From NCBI GenBank assembly GCA_043228905.1, contig JBHGNT010000020.1, positions 1,364,001 through 1,428,000 on the forward strand: a DNA stretch of 64,000 nucleotides. The letters run 5' to 3'. Positions 21,901-30,724 of this stretch are shown here, piece by piece. Below the pieces are notes generated by a model that saw only the letters and a program-made list of their open reading frames with translations, did not search any database and was not told the DNA's origin. The translations under genes were made by a program, and so were the position numbers. How positions within the stretch are numbered: the first letter of the stretch is position 1; every line of letters begins with the position of its first letter. This DNA comes from Azolla caroliniana. Its lineage: Eukaryota; Polypodiophyta.

Positions 21901-23073
21901 CCTCCCGGCCGAAATCAGGTTCAATCGAACCTCCGGAACGTGTCGGACATCCTTCAACAGCATTTTGCATCCGGTCGAGGTTGTCAACCACACGTCTCCT
22001 ATGCCGGCAATCCGGCACGTACCTTCATTTCCCATCCGAACACAGCCATGCTCACCGGCTGTGTAGGATGAGAAGTATCTTCTCTCCGGGGTCAGGTGGA
22101 ACGATGCTCCGGAATCGACCACCCAGGTCGTCTCATCGCCGGCAATGTTTAGTTCACCTTCTTCGGTGATGAGCATGATTTCTTCCTCACTTGCCGCGAG
22201 TGCCGTCGTTCCTTTCCGGTCTTGCCCTCGCCGATCCGAACCTCTCCGGTCCGTGGCTCCCCGGTATGCACCGTTTCTCTCCGGTGACTTCTTCGAATCG
22301 GTGTCGTCGGCTCCGTTGTCCTTTCGGTAATGCCGACAATTCTTCCGGAAGTGCCCCGGCTTCCCACAGTGGAAGCATGTGGGTCTTCCTCTTGACTGCG
22401 ACCGGGTCCCCGACTTCTCCCGTCTTTGCGGACTCCGGTTCCATTGTCTTCCCCGTTCTGATTCGGTAAGCAGCGCCTTCGAGTCGGAGGCCGGTTCTTT
22501 ATCTCTCCGACGCGCTTCTTCGTTCAAAATACTTGTCTTTACCGTTTGTAGGGACAAGTTATCTTCCGTGCAGGAGGTGCTGAGAGTCACCACCAAGTTC
22601 TCCCAGCTTTCCGGCAATGTACACATCAGAATGATGGCTTGCATTGCATCCTCCAGCGGGAACTTGATCGCCGCAAGCTGGTTCACGAATCCCATGAACG
22701 TGCTTACGTGTTCCACCATACTCTCGCCGTCCCGGTACTTGAGGTTCACTATCTTCCTCATCAGGGAGGTCCGGTTCAACGCATTCTTCCTCTCGTAGAG
22801 GCCCGACAGCTTCCGCCACATCTCATATGCGTTGATGTCGTTCGCCACATGTTGTAGAACGCTCACGTCGACGTATTGCCGAATGGTTGCAACGGCTTTC
22901 CGGTTCAGAAGCCTCCATTCCGACTCAAGTACCCCCTTCGGTATTTCCGACCTGTCAATCGGTTCGTACAGGTCCCGAACAATCAGAAGATCCTCCATCT
23001 TGATCTTCCAGTCGGCGTAATTCTGCGCATTCAGCACCATCATCCCCGACTGCCCGCTGCCGCCGCCTTCCAT
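19000..23073 (-). CDS. Copia A gag-pol polyprotein, intact
   Basis: Single 1357-residue ORF. The start is the ATG at 23073, 17 nt inside the primer site; the frame is open farther upstream through the primer site, but that would be LTR sequence. Gag (UBN2-type) spans 1-230, zinc knuckle CFHCGKPGHFRKNC 233-246, protease DSGAS 320-324. Pre-integrase zinc site: His448, His453, Cys478, Cys481. Integrase core: Asp509, Asp571, Glu606. RT spans about 855-1100 with YVDD at 1033-1036. RNase H runs from about 1185 to the end (FTDSDMSAD, STTEAEYMA, CDSQSAIHLAKN). Together these make the particle, copy RNA to DNA and insert it. No broken or missing catalytic residue is seen, and the length is normal for Copia. 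Confidence 0.95.
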   Translation of the reverse strand: MEGGGSGQSGMMVLNAQNYADWKIKMEDLLIVRDLYEPIDRSEIPKGVLESEWRLLNRKAVATIRQYVDVSVLQHVANDINAYEMWRKLSGLYERKNALNRTSLMRKIVNLKYRDGESMVEHVSTFMGFVNQLAAIKFPLEDAMQAIILMCTLPESWENLVVTLSTSCTEDNLSLQTVKTSILNEEARRRDKEPASDSKALLTESERGRQWNRSPQRREKSGTRSQSRGRPTCFHCGKPGHFRKNCRHYRKDNGADDTDSKKSPERNGAYRGATDRRGSDRRGQDRKGTTALAASEEEIMLITEEGELNIAGDETTWVVDSGASFHLTPERRYFSSYTAGEHGCVRMGNEGTCRIAGIGDVWLTTSTGCKMLLKDVRHVPEVRLNLISAGRLDDEGYTGSIRNGVMKFSKGSLIVARARKVNTLYLMNAWLCPEELNVAADTAGELWHKRLCHMSEKGMKRLAEDNLIPVKHVHLEKCTDCLAGKQNRTSFHSRPPTRRSAPLELVHTDVCQVETKSHGGAQYFVIFIDDHSRKLWTAPLKTKDQVLCVFKELHARVERESGKKLKAIRADNGGEYRGQFAEYCRLKGIRLEFTVPKTPELNGLAERMNRTIMERVRSMLAHAELPKGFWAEAMSTATYVINRSPSVPLDGDTPQRVWTGREVSYRHLKVFGCLAYVHVAKDRRGKLDPKTRPCIFLGYGDDEFGYRVWDPVDKKIFRSRDIIFMENKTLADWESEKKMKSSKSTGEDQLYEEQSRPARDRLALEDPAEDGEEIVPAEEDENDTGTGPDPEMDSDEEESEEPVTEAPERRYPLRERRAPRRFPEPEHVLLTDEGEPESFEEAKHDTHSCRWLSAMQEEMDSLHENHTYELVELPKGKRALRNKWVFKLKPRDAGNPPRYKARIVVKGFQQKKGVDFDEIFAPVVKMTSIRTVLSIAASMDLEVEQMDVKTAFLHGDLEEEIYMQQPEGFEKKGKEHLVCRLKKSLYGLKQAPRQWYRKFDSFMTDEGYHKTQSDHCVFVKKFEGGDFLILLLYVDDMLIVGRDQGKIRMLKKALHRTFSMKDLGPARQILGMHIIRDRKKKQLWLSQEKYVTKVLHRFNMSEARPVGSTLPANCKLSSKQSPKTKAEKEDMMKVPYASAVGSLMYAMVCTRPDIGYAVGVVSRYMSNPGKEHWNAAKWILRYLKGTANVCLRFGSGKPELDGFTDSDMSADADTSRSTSGYVMTYAGGAVSWQSRLQKTVALSTTEAEYMAAVEAGKEIIWMKDFIRELGIRQEEDRLYCDSQSAIHLAKNAAYHSWTKHIQRRYHWIRERIEDKEFVLTKIHTDENGSDMLTKVLTSDKLEACRKRIGLERHPMPE

Positions 23074-23089
23074 TTTTTGCAGCAGCTCG

Positions 23090-23101
23090 CTCTGATACCA
23101 G
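23090..23101 (-). promoter_or_regulatory. Copia A primer binding site
   Basis: The minus strand reads TGGTATCAGAGC, the initiator tRNA-Met site, two bases inside the 5' LTR. Confidence 0.9.
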
Positions 23102-23103
23102 TT

Positions 23104-23422
23104 TGTTGGGAATCGACGCTCCGATTCACTTTCACCACTCGGCCACAACCGAGGAAACACACGAATCAATGCAGCAGAAAATAGGAAACACAGAGAAAGA
23201 CACGATGACACAGGGATTAACGTGGAAAACCCTGTACGGGAAAAACCACGGGAGTACAAGACTCCGAACCAAAACTATGCACAGAGAAATATACAATGGC
23301 GAGCTGCAAGGCGACGACCTTGAGCTCGCTGTCCTCGCCACAGGCGGCGGAATTACACAGAGGCGTCGACCTCTTCCTTTCTCACGCTCTATCTCTCTCA
23401 CGGCTGCTCTCTCTCTCTCTCT
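23104..23422 (-). repeat. Copia A 5' LTR, inner part
   Basis: First 319 bp of the LTR (plus-strand order), interrupted at a CT run by Copia B; resumes at 28708. The last five bases, TCTCT, are the TSD of B. Confidence 0.95.
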
Positions 23423-24048
23423 TGTTGGGATTTCGGTCCCTCCGGATGGGATGTCCCCGGAGATAAATGACAGCAAGCCCGGTTACGGAGCCGGATGATG
23501 AAGACCCCGGTTACGGAGCCGGATGATGAAGACCCCGGTTACGGAGCCGGATGCTGAAGACCCCGGTTACGGAGCCGGATGACGAATGTACCCGGAGAGA
23601 GATCCGGATGCGGGGACATATTTGTGAATATGTTTGCTAAGAGCCCTTGAGGCTATATTTGTAAATAGCCCGAAAGTCATATGTGTATAAATATGACTTA
23701 GGGCAAACAGTTTAAGTTGTTGCTCATTTTGAGAGAGAGAGAAAAGTGAGTAGCCGAGAGAGAGAGAGAGAGAGAGAGAGACGAAGAGGTCGTTGCCTCT
23801 GTGTACTGCCGCCGCCTGTGGCGAAGACAGTGAGCTCAAGGTTGTTGCCTTGTAGCTTCACCATTGTACATCTCTGTCTATAGTGATAGTTGGAGTCGGA
23901 GGACTCCCGTGGTTTTTCCCCAGTTAGGGTTTTCCACGTAAAACATCCCGTGTACTCTTCTCTCTATTGTACTTCGTGCATTTTGTATTTCCTGTTTTCG
24001 GAAAGTTGATCCTATTCCTCGGTTGTGGCCGAGCACTGTTGTCCTACA
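23423..24048 (+). repeat. Copia B 5' LTR
   Basis: TGTTGGGA...TCCTACA, 626 bp. It holds four tandem 28-bp units of CCCCGGTTACGGAGCCGGAT type (23478-23585) and an (AG)n run at about 23757-23780. It contains the plant Copia LTR phrase GTGGTTTTTCCCC...GGGTTTTCCACGT (about 23911-23940). Confidence 0.95.
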
Positions 24049-24051
24049 AAT

Positions 24052-24063
24052 TGGTATCAGAGC
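24052..24063 (+). promoter_or_regulatory. Copia B primer binding site
   Basis: TGGTATCAGAGC, three bases after the LTR; initiator tRNA-Met type. Confidence 0.9.
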
Positions 24064-24079
24064 ACGGTTAACACAGAAA

Positions 24080-27000
24080 ATGGAAGGCGGCGGTAGTGGG
24101 CCTCCGGGCATGATGGTGTTGAACTCACATAACTACGCCGACTGGAAGATAAAGATGGAAGACCTTCTCATCGTCCGAGACCTGTATGAACCGATCGACA
24201 ATGCGAGATACCCAAGGGGGTAATAGAGTCGGAGTGGAAGCTCCTGAACCGGAAAGCCGTAGCGACGATCCGGCAATATGTCGATGTAAGCGTTCTACAA
24301 CAATGTGGCGAATGACACCAACGCATATGAGATGTGGAAGAAGCTGTCGGGCCTCTACGAGAGGAAGAATGCGTTGAACCGGACCTCCCTGATGAGGAAG
24401 ATAGTGAACCTCAAGTACCGGGACGGCGAGAATATGGTTGAACACGTGAGCACGTTCATGGGATTCGTGAACCAGCTTGCGGCGATCAAGTTCCCGTTGG
24501 AGGATGCAATGCAAGCCATCATTCTGATGTGTACATTGCCGGAAAGCTGGGAGAACTTGGTGGTGACTCTCAGCACCTCCTGCACCGAAGATAACTTGTC
24601 TCTACAAACGGTAAAGACAAGCATTTTGAACGAAGAAGCGCGTCGGAGAGATAAAGAACCGGTTTCCGATCCGAAGATGCTGCTTACCGAATCGGATCGG
24701 GGAAGACAATGGAACCGGAGTCCGCAAAGACGGGGAGAAGTCGGGGACCCGGTCGCAGTCAAGAGGAAGGCCCACATGCTTCCACTGTGGGAAGCCGGGG
24801 CACTTCCGGAAGAATTGTCGGCATTACCGAAAAGACAACGGAGCCGACGACACCGATTCGAAGAAGTCACCGGAGCGAAACGGTGCATACCGGGGAGCCA
24901 CGGACCGGAGATGTCCGGATCGGCGAGGGCAGGACCGGAAAGGAACGACGGCACTCGCGGCAAGTGAAGAAGAGATAATGCTCATTACCGAAGAGAGGGA
25001 GCTGACCCTTGCCGGTGAAGAGATGACCTGGGTGGTCGATTCCAGAGCGTCGTTCCACCTGACCCCGGAGAAGAAATACTTCTCATCCTACACAGCCGGG
25101 GAGCACGACTGTGTCCGGATGGGAAATGAAAGTACATGCCGGATTGCCGGCATAGGAGATGTGTGGCTGATGACATCAACCGGATGCAAAATGCTGCTGA
25201 AGGATGTTCGACACGTTCCGGAGGTTCGATTGAACCTGATTTCGGCCGGGAGGCTAGACGATGAAGGCTACACGGTAGCATCTGGAACGGTGTCATGAAG
25301 TTCAGCAAAGGAGCCTGATAGTGGCTCGGGCCCGGAAGGTCAACACACTGTACCTGATGAATTCCCGGCTATGTCCGGAGGAGCTGAACGTGGCAGCTGA
25401 CACTGCCGGTGAGCTGTGGCACAAGAGACTGTGCCACATGAGCGAGAAGGGGTTGAAGAGGCTTGCCGAAGACAACCTGATACCAGTGAAGCATGTGCAC
25501 CTAGAGAAGTGTACCGACTGTCTGGCCGGTAAGCAAAACCGGACCTCCTTCCACTCAAGGCCACCGACGAGACGTAGCGCACCATTGAGTTGGTGCACAC
25601 TGACGTGTGTCAGGTAGAAACGAAGTCACATGGCGGAGCCCAGTACTTCGTAACATTCATAGATGACCATAGCCGGAAGCTGTGGACGGCACCGTTGAAG
25701 ACAAAGGACCAAGTAATATGTCCGTCTTCAAAGACTCCACGCGAGAGTGAAAAGGGGAATCCGACAGGGAGCTGAAAGCGATACGAGCGGATAACGGAGG
25801 AGAATACCGGGGCAGTTCGAGGAGTACTGTCGCTCGAAGGGAATCCGGCTCGAGTTTACTGTGCCGAAGACGCCGGAACTGAACGGGCTGCCGAGAGGAT
25901 GAACCGGACCATAAACAAATCACCCTCAGTACCTTTGGACGGAGACACGCCGCAGAGAGTGTGGACCGGTAGGGAAGTATCCTACCGGCATCTGAAGGTG
26001 TTCGGGTGTCTCGCATATGTGCATGTGGCAAAGGACCGGAGAGGAAAGCTAGATCCAAAGACCCGGCCATGCATATTCCTCGGTTACGGCGACGACGAGT
26101 TCGGCTACCGAGTATGGGACCCGGTCAACAAGAAGATATTCAGGAGTCGTGATATCATCTTCATGGAGGACAAGACACTCGCCGACTGGGAGTCGGAGAA
26201 GAAGATGAAGAGCTCCAAGTCGACCGGTGAGAATCAACTCTACGAGGAGCAGTCCCGACCGGCAAGGGACCGGTTAGCACTCGAGGATCCGGCCGAAGAC
26301 GGTGAAGAAATAGAACCGGCCGAAGAAGATGAAAATGATACCGGAACCGGCCCCGATCCCGAAATGGATTCGGATGACGAAGAATCGGAAGAACTGGTTA
26401 CCGAAGCTCCGGAACGGAGATATCCTCTAAGAGAGAGAAGGGCCCCCCGGAGATTTCCTGAACCAGAGCACGTGCTGCTAACCGACGAAGGGGAGCCGGA
26501 AAGCTTTGAAGAAGCGAAGCATGACACCCATAGCCGCAGGTGGTTAAGTGCCATGCAGGAGGAGATGGATTCCCTGCATGAGAACCACACATATGAACTT
26601 GTGGAGCTGCCGAAAGGAAAACCGGCACTCCGTAACAAGTGGGTGTTCAAGCTGAAACCGGGAGATGCCGGAAACCCCCCGAGATACAAAGCCAGGATCG
26701 TAGTGAAGGGGTTCCAGCAGAAGAAGGGCGTCGACTTCGACGAGATATTTGCCCCGGTAGTGAAGATGACCTCCATCCGGACGGTGCTGAGCATAGCGGC
26801 AAGCATGGACCTCGACGTAGAACAGATGGACGTGAAGACGACATTCCTTCACGGTGACCTCGAAGAAGAGATCTACATGCAGCAACCGGAAGGATTCGAG
26901 AAGAAAGGGAAGGAGCACCTGGTATGCCGGTTGAAGAAGAGCCTTTACGGACTGAAGCAGGCTCCCCGGCAATGGTACCGGAAGTTCGACTCCTTCATGA

Positions 27001-28064
27001 CCGACGAGGGGTACCACAAAACGCAGTCCGATCACTGCGTGTTTGTGAAGAAGTTCGAAGGAGGAGACTCTCTAATACTCCTCCTGTACGTGGACGACAT
27101 GTTGATCGTCGGACGGGACCAGGGCAAGATACGGATGCTGAAGAAAGCACTTCACCGAACCTTCTCAATGAAGGACCTGGGTCCGGCGAGGCAAATACTA
27201 GGGATGCACATCATCCGAGACTGGAAGAAGAAGCAGTTGTGGCTGTCACAGGAGAAGTACGTAACAAAGGTGCTTCACCGGTTCAACATGTCGGAAGCAA
27301 GACCGATCGGATCAACCCTCCCGGCAGACTGCAAGCTGTCCAGCAAACAAAGCCCCAAGACAAAGGCTGAGAAAGAGGACATGATGAAAGTACCATATGC
27401 CTCTGCCGTCGGAAGCTTGATGTACGCAATGGTGTGTACAAGACCGGACATAGGATATGCAGTCGGAGTGGTGAGTCGGTACATGAGCAATCCCGGCAAA
27501 GAACACTGGAACGCGGTCAAGTGGATACTGCGATACCTGAAGGGCACGGCAAACGTATGCCTCCGATTCGGCTCCGGTAAGCCCGAACTCCACGGCTTTA
27601 CCGATTCGGATATGTCGGCTGATGCAGATACCAGCCGGTCCACATCAGGGTATGTGATGAGGTATGCAGGGGGAGCTGTTTCGTGGCAGTCGAGGCTGCA
27701 GAAGACGGTTGCGTTGTCAACCACGGAGGCGGAGTACATGGCGGCTGTTGAAGCCGGCAAGGAAATGATATGGATGAGGGACTTCATTAGAGAGCTCGGT
27801 ATCCGGCAGGAGGAGTACCAACTCTACTGTGACAGTCAGAGTGCCATCCACCTTGCGAAGAACGCGGCCTATCACTCCCGGACGAAGCACATCCAGCGAA
27901 GATATCACTGGATCCGGGAAAGGATAGAAGACCAGGAGTTCGTGCTGACGAAGATCCACACGGATGAGAACGGCTCAGATATGCTGACCAAAGTGCTCAC
28001 ACCCGACAAGTTGGAAGCATGCCGGAAGAGGATCGGATTGGAGAGACATCCCATGCCGAAGTGA
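24080..28064 (+). pseudogene. Copia B gag-pol, frameshifted
   Basis: Same polyprotein as Copia A, opening at the ATG 24080 (MEGGGSGPPGMMVLN). The frame is lost after about 40 codons near 24205, resumes for gag (24305-24700), shifts again near 24735, and protease/pre-integrase lie at 24978-25290 and 25321-25600. Two or more small deletions hit the integrase between 25580 and 25910; the integrase Glu region LNGLAERMNRTI is damaged, with a larger gap following. From 25899 to 28064 the frame is open for 721 codons covering the integrase C-terminus, RT (YVDD kept) and complete RNase H. In the protease, DSGAS reads DSRAS (Gly to Arg), a probable loss of activity. It must have moved using proteins of another copy, unless the indels are assembly errors. 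Confidence 0.9.
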
Positions 28065-28074
28065 AGGGGGAGTT

Positions 28075-28405
28075 TGTTGGGATTTCGGTCCCTCCGGATG
28101 GGATGTCCCCGGAGATAAATGACGGCAAGCCCGGTTACGGAGCCGGATGATGAAGACCCCGGTTACGGAGCCGGATGATGAAGACCCCGGTTACGGAGCC
28201 GGATGCTGAAGACCCCGGTTACGGAGCCGGATGACGAATGTACCCGGAGAGAGATCCGGATGCGGGGACATATTTGTGAATATGTTTGCTAAGAGCCCTT
28301 GAGGCTATATTTGTAAATAGCCCGAAAGTCATATGTGTATAAATATGACTTAGGGCAAACAGTTTAAGTTGTTGCTCATTTTGAGAGAGAGAGAAAAGTG
28401 AGTAG

Positions 28406-28436
<31 letters not shown>

Positions 28437-28702
28437 GAAGAGGTCGTTGCCTCTGTGTACTGCCGCCGCCTGTGGCGAAGACAGTGAGCTCAAGGTTGTT
28501 GCCTTGTAGCTTCACCATTGTACATCTCTGTCTATAGTGATAGTTGGAGTCGGAGGACTCCCGTGGTTTTTCCCCAGTTAGGGTTTTCCACGTAAAACAT
28601 CCCGTGTACTCTTCTCTCTATTGTACTTCGTGCATTTTGTATTTCCTGTTTTCGGAAAGTTGATCCTATTCCTCGGTTGTGGCCGAGCACTGTTGTCCTA
28701 CA
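28075..28702 (+). repeat. Copia B 3' LTR
   Basis: 628 bp, preceded by the polypurine tract AAGGGGGAGT. It has the same 28-bp repeats as the 5' LTR and an AG run longer by about one unit. Confidence 0.95.
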
Positions 28703-28707
28703 TCTCT

Positions 28708-29015
28708 CACGGCTGCTCTCTCCCTTCACTCCTCTTGAGTGGAAAAACAGAAAAATGAGTAGCAACAATAAACTGTTTGCCCTAAGTCATATTTATACAC
28801 ATATGACTTTGGGGCTATTTACAACTATAGCCTCAAGGGCCCTTGGCAAACATATTCACAGATATGTCCCCGCATCCGGATCTCTCTCCAGGTACATTCG
28901 TCATCCGGCTCCGAAGCCGGGGTCTTCATCATCCGGTTCCGAAACCGCAACCGGGCTTGTCGGCATTCATCTCCGACATCCGACCATCCCATCCGAAGGG
29001 ACCGTAATCCCAACA
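28708..29015 (-). repeat. Copia A 5' LTR, outer part
   Basis: Remaining 308 bp of the interrupted LTR, after the TCTCT duplicate at 28703-28707; ends TCCCAACA before TSD ATTCT. Confidence 0.95.
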
Positions 29016-30356
29016 ATTCTGTACATTGCCCGGAGTCACCGGTGCTTGGACTTGTGATGTCAAAGCCAATTGAGCCATTTCCCTTGTGACCCTGTCCAAG
29101 TCTTGTTCAAGGCTCCGGATTCTGGACCGGGCCGTCTCTAGATCTACGGTTGTGACGAGCAACCGTTCGTGGTGCGCTCTCTCCTCCGCCTCTATGTACT
29201 CGACCGCTCCGGCGATCTGCTCGCCTACCCACCGTAGCCACATGCTACTGGTGCCTTGCTGCTGTGCTGGTCGGGTCGGCTCGTTCACTGTGGAATTGTC
29301 TGGCCTGAGTGCCTGTATCTGCCGTTCTGGTTCTACTCCTTGGCCGCTGTGTGTGCTGGCTGGGCTCGCCGGCTGTTGAGTTCCGGTTCTCGCCATCTCC
29401 GGAGCCGTTGGAATGACTTCTTGTATAGAAGCCGACAAGGCCGGTTCTATACGGACCGGTTCCGGTTCCTCCCTTGTGGTTTCCTCAGGTTGAGTTGGGG
29501 GCGTTTCTTCCTTTTGCGGGTCCGAACGCTCCCCCGCTGTCCCGGCGGTCCTACTGCTTAACTGTCGTTGGATGTGCTCTACTGGCTCCTCCGTTTCCTC
29601 TTCCTGGGTAACGGCATGTATCTGTGCCGTCAAGGGTTCTGGTTCCTTCTGTCCCGGTCGCCGTATGGTTATCTTAACGGGTCGGACCGGTGACACCTCC
29701 TCCGGTTCCGGGAGCCGTTTCTTCCCTTTCGTCGCCTTCGACGCCAGCAGCTGCTGTCGTTTGGACACGGGCTTCGGGGTGCTTCCTTCCGATAATCTTG
29801 GCCGCTTCTTTGGCTGAACGGTCTCGACCGGCGGCGCGAGCAATGTTATCCACTGAGCTACGGCATGCCACAGCTTCCGGCCCTCCTTGCCGTCCTTTCC
29901 TCGTACCGTGTCGATTGCCGTGCACAAACCGTCTGCAATCAACACCGGCCAATCCACCTTGATCCCTTCATAGGTGGCTATGATCATCCCTGCCCGATTT
30001 TTTGGCATGACAGGGGGTCGGGGGTACACGTGGCCGTACTCATGGAGCACTCGAGCTATCTCCCTGAATAGCGGATCTTCGCCGCCCTGCGTTCGATAGC
30101 CTTTGCCGGCTAGAGAGTACTCACTGAAATATCGGATGAGTTGCTCCGAGGTTGGGTTATCGATCTGAAAAATACCTCCCTCCGGAAGGCCTGTTAGCGC
30201 ACGGATCGCTTCCTCGGTGATGACTTCTGTGTCGAGCCCCTTGATGACCCGGTCGGCTTCTTTGTGCGGTGGTGCCTCCATGATGGTCAAGAACCCATCC
30301 AGTCCGTGTTGCCTGAGCCATTTCCTGGCCGCTTCCGACAGCGTTTGTGGGTCCAT
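29016..30356 (-). pseudogene. Gypsy extra ORF, 5' half
   Basis: First 447 codons of the extra ORF, starting at the ATG 30356-30354 (MDPQTLSEAARKWLRQHGL). Residues 1-170 form a globular-looking domain: LDTEVITEEAIRALTGLPEG, YSLAGKGYRTQGGEDPLFRE, VLHEYGHVYPRPP, WPVLIADGLCTAIDTVRG, LWHAVAQWI. Its layout resembles gag-like or 'plant mobile domain'-type proteins of plant transposons; this is a weak, remembered resemblance. Residues 175-390 are low complexity (Pro, Glu, Thr, Gln; basic patches such as KKRPRL). From about 395 the coiled coil begins (VDLETARSRIRSLEQDLDRV) and continues in the other half. It lies 368 nt downstream of integrase on the same strand, in the place where env-like ORFs occur. 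Confidence 0.7.
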
Positions 30357-30724
30357 GTCTGCTTCGAGGTCGAGGAAAGATGGCGAGGTAGAGTGGTGAT
30401 GAGAGTGAGAGAGAGAGAGAGAGAGAGTTCAGAACGTGGGGGTTCTCTGAGTGCAGGTTCGCGTCTGATAAGCTTCAACCGCCTTGGTGCTTCTGTGCTT
30501 CTTGGCTCGCGAAATGAAAAGGTCTCCATGCGTTCTGCTTTTTCTCTGTGCGTCTTGGCGCCTTTTTCGAGCGTGCGCACGTCGTGTACCAATTAGTATT
30601 AAGTCATGTGGCGGCTCTTAAATGCCCACTACGTACCTTTTCGCTCCTTGCTTTCACGTCCGTTCATACCTCGATTTTTAATGATTTCTTTTCTTCTTTT
30701 TTTTTTTAATGACGGTATGTGATC
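30357..30724 (-). other. Spacer between Gypsy integrase and extra ORF
   Basis: No coding capacity. It contains an (AG)n run on plus at about 30408-30427. On the minus strand there is an uninterrupted purine tract of about 24 nt (30708-30685), which could serve as an internal polypurine tract. Confidence 0.5.

Larger units (their letters stand above)
23423..28702 (+). mobile_element. Copia B, young insertion with broken ORF
   Basis: 5280-bp Copia in opposite orientation to A, inserted in the CT microsatellite of the A 5' LTR. TSD TCTCT at 23418-23422 and 28703-28707. LTRs 23423-24048 and 28075-28702 are nearly identical (one substitution and AG-repeat length noticed). It is the same family as A and C. 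The internal region carries many one- or few-base deletions. Confidence 0.95.
18363..29015 (-). mobile_element. Copia A, intact coding, hosting Copia B
   Basis: Inserted in the Gypsy extra ORF with a perfect 5-bp TSD ATTCT. 3' LTR 18363-18989, polyprotein 23073-19000, primer site 23101-23090, 5' LTR 23104-29015 split by Copia B at 23422/28708. Each LTR totals 627 bp, so after removing B the LTRs are equal in length. It has one unbroken gag-pol ORF, a good candidate for a recently active copy. Confidence 0.95.

Noticed and set aside
23478-23590. Regular 28-bp repeats resembling a CRISPR array
   Set aside because: The units are directly adjacent without spacers, lie in an LTR of a plant element, and no cas gene is present.
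17029-30356. Envelope protein in the Gypsy extra ORF
   Set aside because: No signal peptide, transmembrane helix or Cys pattern; composition is coiled coil and low complexity.
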